From Pararhizobium sp. IMCC3301 (GTDB lineage: Bacteria > Pseudomonadota > Alphaproteobacteria > Rhizobiales > GCA-2746425), in the NCBI RefSeq assembly GCF_030758315.1, contig NZ_CP132336.1, positions 2,447,001-2,511,000 on the forward strand: a DNA stretch of 64,000 bases. The letters are read 5' to 3'. A program made the translations under genes and the position numbers. Shown piece after piece: positions 59,686-64,000 of this stretch; the first letter of the stretch is position 1; every line of letters begins with the position of its first letter. The notes beneath the pieces were generated by a model. The model saw only the letters and a program-made list of their open reading frames with translations, did no database searches and was not told the DNA's origin.

Positions 59686-61323
59686 TTAAACCGTGTCTTC
59701 ACGGGGCAAAAGCGCCTCCAGACTTTCGATCCGGTCGGCTTCCGCCGGCGGTTTGTCCCAGCGCAGCCGGGCGATGCGCGGAAACCGCATGGCTACACCG
59801 GATTTGTGACGGGTCGAGCGGTTCAGGCCTTCAAACGCAACTTCCAGAACCAGCCCCTTTTCCAGTGTGTGGGTGACCTCGCGCACCGGGCCGAACCGAT
59901 TGATTGTGTTGGCGCGGACAAAGCGGTCAATCTCTTTCAGTTCTTCATCGGTAAAGCCGAAATAGGCTTTACCGACCGGGACCAGTTCGCTCTCGCGCCA
60001 GACGCCAAATGTGTAGTCGGAATAAAACGAAGATCGCTTGCCGTGGCCGCGCTGGGCATACATCAGCACCGCGTCAACATTGTACGGGTCCCGCTTCCAT
60101 TTGAACCATGGGCCGCGCGGCCGGCCCGGCACGTAAGAGCTGTCCCAGCGTTTCAGCATCAGACCCTCGACCGCGTCGGCATCCGCGCCCGACCCGAAAT
60201 CGGCCGGGTTGGCGCGTGCAGCGGCAGCCTCATCCCAGCTTTTCATCGCGATCAGCGGTGAGATATCAATGCGCGCTGAATCCAGATCAGTCACCACCTG
60301 TTCCAGATGCCTGCGGCGTTCGGCAAAGGGCAGCGGCCGCAAATCCTCGCCATCCCTGACCAGCAGATCATAGGCGCGGATATGGGCGGGATAGGCTGAC
60401 ATCATTTTCGCAGAGACGGTTTTCCGGTTGAGCCGTTGCTGCAGCACATTGAACGGCTGCACCCGTCCATCAATCAGCACCAGCAATTCGCCATCTATGG
60501 TCATATCCGTGCTCAGCACATCAACCAGATCGGGAAAGGCCCGGGCAATATCCTCACCGGTTCGCGAATAAAGTGCTTTTTTCAGAATCCCGCCGGGTGC
60601 GTAACCGGCGCTCGCCTGAACCCGTATACCGTCCCATTTGAACTCGGCGCTGAAATCTCCTGCCACCAGTTTCTCAAAATCCTCCGGCTGGATCGGATGC
60701 GCCAGCATGGCGGGACGGAACGGCGCCGGGTTGTCATTGATCGGCACCGGGCCGCGACCTTCAACCCAGGCGAACAGCGCCTCATAGGGTGGCTCCAGGC
60801 CATGCCAGATTTCTTCAATCTCGTCAGCGCTGCGTGTTCCCAATTGCGCCAGCGCTGTTTTGGCAAGCCGGGCGGAGACACCGACCCGCAATCCACCGGT
60901 CAAAAGTTTCAACAGCGCATAGCGCACCGAACTGTCGGAGCGGTCGAGCCAGCCTTCCACAAGCGCTGGCGTTTCGCGGCGCGAGCTTTGCAGCAGTGCT
61001 GCTATAATATCGCTGAGGTGAAGTTCCGAATTGGGTCGGTCAGGGCTGCTCCTTTCCGGCCACGCCAGTGAAATGGTTTCCGCAAGATCGCCAACATAAT
61101 CATAGGACAACGCAAACAGAACCGGGTCCATGCGCGCTTGGATCAGCTCCCGCAACATTGCCGGCCTGGCGCTTGGCAGCGACAGTTCTCCAGTGAGGAC
61201 GGCCAGCGCAAAGCCGCGTTCCGGGTCGGGCGTTGCGGCAAAATAATCCTGCAACAGCTTCAGCTTTCCATTGCGCTGCGGTGTCAGGATCAGCCGTTCA
61301 AGCAAGTGCGAAAAGGCGCGCAT
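59686..61323 (-). CDS. ATP-dependent DNA ligase of the Lhr-type repair module
   Basis: 545 residues from ATG 61323. N-terminal DNA-binding domain, then the adenylation domain with SAEFKWDGIRVQAS (K229 takes AMP), DGELLVLIDGRVQPFN, EGLMLKRWDSSYVPGRPRGP, WFKWKRDPYNVDAVLMYAQ, and a C-terminal OB domain. It belongs to the group named ligase-associated DNA damage response or cisplatin-damage ligase. Its start overlaps the exonuclease stop by one base. Together with the exonuclease and the divergent helicase it seals repaired ends. Not the essential NAD-dependent LigA. Confidence 0.92.
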   Translation of the reverse strand: MRAFSHLLERLILTPQRNGKLKLLQDYFAATPDPERGFALAVLTGELSLPSARPAMLRELIQARMDPVLFALSYDYVGDLAETISLAWPERSSPDRPNSELHLSDIIAALLQSSRRETPALVEGWLDRSDSSVRYALLKLLTGGLRVGVSARLAKTALAQLGTRSADEIEEIWHGLEPPYEALFAWVEGRGPVPINDNPAPFRPAMLAHPIQPEDFEKLVAGDFSAEFKWDGIRVQASAGYAPGGILKKALYSRTGEDIARAFPDLVDVLSTDMTIDGELLVLIDGRVQPFNVLQQRLNRKTVSAKMMSAYPAHIRAYDLLVRDGEDLRPLPFAERRRHLEQVVTDLDSARIDISPLIAMKSWDEAAAARANPADFGSGADADAVEGLMLKRWDSSYVPGRPRGPWFKWKRDPYNVDAVLMYAQRGHGKRSSFYSDYTFGVWRESELVPVGKAYFGFTDEELKEIDRFVRANTINRFGPVREVTHTLEKGLVLEVAFEGLNRSTRHKSGVAMRFPRIARLRWDKPPAEADRIESLEALLPREDTV

Positions 61324-62336
61324 CACTCGCCATCCTCTTCGTAGCCGACCAGCGATAATGGCCGCGCTGTATAATTGTTCAATTCGCACCAGCGGGTCAG
61401 CGCATCTTCACGGCCATGGGTAATCCACACCTCTTCCGGCGCGATCTCCTCTATAGTTGCGATCAGCTCATCCCAATCGCAATGATCCGACAGGATCAGC
61501 GGCAATTCGACACCACGCTGTTTGGCGCGTTGCCGGATCTGCATCCAGCCGGAAGCAAATGCCGCAATCGGATCGGGAAAGCGCCGTGCCCATTTATCGG
61601 CAAAGGCGGATGGCGGCCCGACAATGATGGCACCGGCAAAATCACCCTTTTTGCCTTTGTCCAGTGTGGCCGGCTGCAACGGGCCGAGATCAATACCTTC
61701 GGACTGGTAATAGTCACACAGTTTCTGCATCGCACCATGAATGAACACCGGCTGGTCGTATCCCGCCTCCCGCAACAGCGCGATCACTCGCTGCGCTTTG
61801 CCCAGCGCGTAGGCCCCGACCAGATGCGCGCGTTGTGGAAACTGCACCACCGATGACAGCAGCTTTTGAATTTCCTGGCGGTCATCGGGATGACGGAACA
61901 CCGGCAGGGCAAATGTGGCTTCGGTGATGAATACATCGCAGGGTACCGCTTCAAACGCTGCGCAGGTGGGATCATCCCGACGTTTGTAGTCGCCTGAGGC
62001 AACGATGCGCTTGCCATTGCAACACACCGCGATTTGAGCGGAGCCCAGAACATGGCCGGCGGGATGAAATGAAACACTGACATCGCCAATCCTGCGGCTC
62101 GCTCCATAGGCAATGGCCTCGGTACTGTCCGCATGAGCCGCGCCATAGCGTAACGTCATGATATCCAGCGTCTGCCGTGTGGCCAGAACCGCCTTGTGAC
62201 CTGCCCGCGCATGATCGGCATGACCATGCGTAATCAACGCCCGGTCAACCGGCTTTACCGGATCAATGTAGAAATCGCCCGGTGGACAATACAGCCCCCT
62301 TGGAGTGGGATGGAGCAATTCATCAAAGCGCATCAT
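61323..62336 (-). CDS. Ligase-associated metallo-beta-lactamase-fold exonuclease
   Basis: 337 residues from ATG 62336. LLHPTPRGLYCPPGDFYIDP and the MBL motif ALITHGHADHARAGH, then FHPAGHVLGSAQIAV, IVASGDYKRRDDPTC and the SNM1-like LILSDHCDWDELIATIEEIA. It is the SNM1/CPSF73-like DNA nuclease regularly encoded with this ligase. Longer in-frame starts to 62414 exist but the family starts here. Divergent from the helicase, 117 bases apart. Confidence 0.92.
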   Translation of the reverse strand: MMRFDELLHPTPRGLYCPPGDFYIDPVKPVDRALITHGHADHARAGHKAVLATRQTLDIMTLRYGAAHADSTEAIAYGASRRIGDVSVSFHPAGHVLGSAQIAVCCNGKRIVASGDYKRRDDPTCAAFEAVPCDVFITEATFALPVFRHPDDRQEIQKLLSSVVQFPQRAHLVGAYALGKAQRVIALLREAGYDQPVFIHGAMQKLCDYYQSEGIDLGPLQPATLDKGKKGDFAGAIIVGPPSAFADKWARRFPDPIAAFASGWMQIRQRAKQRGVELPLILSDHCDWDELIATIEEIAPEEVWITHGREDALTRWCELNNYTARPLSLVGYEEDGE

Positions 62337-62453
62337 GTTGCCTGTGTCGTAAACCTGTGCCTTCTGCCAGCAGATAAGACTGTGCGGTTTAATGTCAAAC
62401 AGAACCCGCTGCATGCTTGTGAGGTGCCAGAGCTTGCCGGCGGTCTTTCAAAC

Positions 62454-64000
62454 ATGGCTCGCAAACGGGGATTTGCGTTCTATGTTATGGCTCTGGCTCC
62501 AGCGAATAACGGGTGGTCTGTGGACGAAGTTCAAACAGCCGAAAAACTGCAAGGCTTGCCGCCGCTGTTTGAACACTGGTTCACTTCACGCGGCTGGCAA
62601 CCGCGTGCGCATCAGCTTGACCTGCTGCAACGTGCTTGCAACGGCTGCTCAACCCTGCTGATTGCCCCGACAGGTGCAGGAAAAACCCTTGCCGGGTTTC
62701 TGCCGAGCCTGATCGACCTGCATCAGGAGGACGGCTTGCGGCGCAAGCCTGGTACCGCCTTTTTCGGGCCCCACACGATTTACATTTCTCCGCTGAAGGC
62801 TCTGGCGGTCGATATTGCGAGAAATCTTGAGGCACCTATTCGCGAGATGAACCTGCCGGTTCGTGTCGAAACAAGGACCGGTGATACACCTGCCCACAAG
62901 CGCCAGCGCCAGAAGGAATACCCGCCCGATATCCTGCTGACAACGCCGGAGCAGATAGCTCTTTTGTTGTCGGACAGAAACGCACCGCGGTTTTTCAGAC
63001 AGGTCAAAACCGTGATTTTCGATGAATTGCACTCGCTGGTGGTATCCAAACGCGGCGATCTTTTGTCCTTGGGTCTGGCGCGAATGGTCCGCCATGCCCC
63101 ACAACTCACCACCATTGGCCTGTCGGCAACGGTTGCCAATCCACAGGATCTGCAGGCCTGGCTGGTGCCGCAGCAGCGCATCCACGGGGAAGTGCAGGAA
63201 GCCGGGTTGATCCATATTTCCGGTGGTGCAAAACCGCAGATCAGCATCCTGGAGACAGAGCAACGCCTGCCATGGGCCGGCCACACCGCACTTTACGCAA
63301 TTGCTGATATCTACCGGCAGATCAAGGCGCACAAGACCACCTTGCTGTTCGTCAACACAAGGTTTCAGGCTGAATTGCTGTTTCGGGAACTGTGGCGTGC
63401 CAATGACGACGCCCTGCCAATAGCCATGCATCACGGCTCGCTCGATGTCGCACAGCGCCGCAAGGTGGAGGCGGCGATGGGCACGGGCAGTCTGCGCGCC
63501 ATCGTCGCCACATCGACGCTGGATCTCGGCATTGACTGGGGCGATGTCGATCTGGTGATTCATGTCGGCGCACCAAAGGGGGCCAGCCGGCTGGCCCAGA
63601 GAATCGGCCGCTCCAACCACCGCATGGACGTCCCGTCAAAGGGAATTCTGGTTCCGGCAAACCGGTTTGAGGTGCTGGAATGCAAGGCTGCACTGGACGC
63701 CAATTATATCGGCGCGCAGGATACACCCAGACTGCATGACGGGGCGCTTGATGTGCTGTGCCAGCATGTGCTTGGTATGGCTTGCGCAGCGCCGTTTCTG
63801 GCCGATGAGCTGTTTGCAGAAGTCACTTCAGCCGCGCCCTATGCCGATCTGACCAGAGCCACATTTGACAGGATCATCGACTTTGTCGCAACCGGCGGCT
63901 ACGCCCTGAAAAGCTATGAGCGCTACGCCAAAATCCGCAAGACCGAAGACGGCACCTGGCGTCTGACCCATCCCCGTCTGGCGCAGCAATACCGCATCAA
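62454..64000 (+). CDS. Ligase-associated DEXH-box helicase (Lhr-Core-like), 3' end outside window
   Basis: 515 codons are open to the window end from ATG 62454; ATG 62487 is an alternative. Superfamily-2 motifs: TLLIAPTGAGKTLAGFLPSL (I), ILLTTPEQIALLL, VIFDELHSL (II, DELH), IGLSATVANPQDL (III), ATSTLDLGIDWGDVDLVIHV (V) and QRIGRSNHRMD (VI). This is the helicase core plus the start of the winged-helix part of Lhr-like enzymes. With the ligase and exonuclease it forms a repair module also known from Pseudomonas; a metallophosphoesterase gene would be expected next. Confidence 0.92.
   Translation, partial: MARKRGFAFYVMALAPANNGWSVDEVQTAEKLQGLPPLFEHWFTSRGWQPRAHQLDLLQRACNGCSTLLIAPTGAGKTLAGFLPSLIDLHQEDGLRRKPGTAFFGPHTIYISPLKALAVDIARNLEAPIREMNLPVRVETRTGDTPAHKRQRQKEYPPDILLTTPEQIALLLSDRNAPRFFRQVKTVIFDELHSLVVSKRGDLLSLGLARMVRHAPQLTTIGLSATVANPQDLQAWLVPQQRIHGEVQEAGLIHISGGAKPQISILETEQRLPWAGHTALYAIADIYRQIKAHKTTLLFVNTRFQAELLFRELWRANDDALPIAMHHGSLDVAQRRKVEAAMGTGSLRAIVATSTLDLGIDWGDVDLVIHVGAPKGASRLAQRIGRSNHRMDVPSKGILVPANRFEVLECKAALDANYIGAQDTPRLHDGALDVLCQHVLGMACAAPFLADELFAEVTSAAPYADLTRATFDRIIDFVATGGYALKSYERYAKIRKTEDGTWRLTHPRLAQQYRI

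Noticed and set aside
1-64000. tRNA, rRNA or phage genes
   Set aside because: No cloverleaf with a TTCGANTC arm, no rRNA-like segment and no structural phage genes were seen in the gaps; a tRNAscan/Infernal run would settle this.

Overview
The window looks like chromosome of a heterotrophic, probably marine or host-associated alphaproteobacterium of the Hyphomicrobiales (Rhizobiales) type. The grounds are the mix of TRAP and many ABC uptake systems, the DUF6460-MscS pair, the ATP-dependent ligase/exonuclease/Lhr-type helicase repair module and moderate-to-high GC. This is inference from gene content; there is no rRNA or tRNA to anchor it. Almost everything is coding, in short tightly packed operons with frequent ATGA/TGATG overlaps.

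Left part (1-18836), uptake and amino-sugar/N-compound catabolism. A partial IclR regulator diverges from a SelA/DgaE-like PLP enzyme. Then come an Asp/Glu-racemase-like enzyme and a DeoR regulator (minus), and a TRAP transporter coupled to an ATZ/TRZ-type amidohydrolase. A broken zone follows: the C-terminal half of a hydantoinase joined to the N-terminus of an IS110 transposase. A 94-bp sequence is present as direct copies at 1996-2089 and 10161-10254, so it brackets this whole 8-kb segment. Next are nagB-nagA and a complete family-5 (Dpp/Opp-like) ABC importer.

Middle part (19041-45988). A visibly AT-richer block (19041-25928) holds a sulfatase, a complete family-1 sugar ABC importer and a divergent LacI regulator with two matching operators. 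It is followed by a dead IS5-like transposase and a PfkB sugar kinase. The core-like stretch after that has a CheY-like regulator, an aminotransferase, mscL, and an SSS-domain hybrid histidine kinase with a LuxR-type response regulator (CrbS/CrbR-like). Between these last two sit two tandem Lin0512 genes. An SSS transporter with its small partner, pyrD, a MATE pump, an EamA exporter, an Asp-box propeller protein, queF, and MscS-DUF6460 complete the stretch.

Right part (46143-64000). A 13-kb plus-strand operon under an IclR regulator encodes RidA, aldose epimerase, SMP-30 lactonase, SDR, a deacetylase-type amidohydrolase, a DSD1/D-threonine-aldolase-like PLP enzyme, an HpcH/HpaI aldolase, a Gfo/Idh dehydrogenase, a complete sugar ABC importer, a small membrane protein and an EamA exporter. 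Read as a pathway, these enzymes could oxidise an N-acyl amino sugar without phosphorylation: lactone, N-acyl aldonate, amino-aldonate, then 2-keto-3-deoxy acid through a PLP dehydratase plus RidA, then aldol cleavage. This is the main hypothesis of the report. The window ends with ligase and exonuclease (minus) divergent from an incomplete DEXH helicase.

All four transporter operons that have a separate binding-protein gene carry a perfect hairpin between that gene and the first permease gene.
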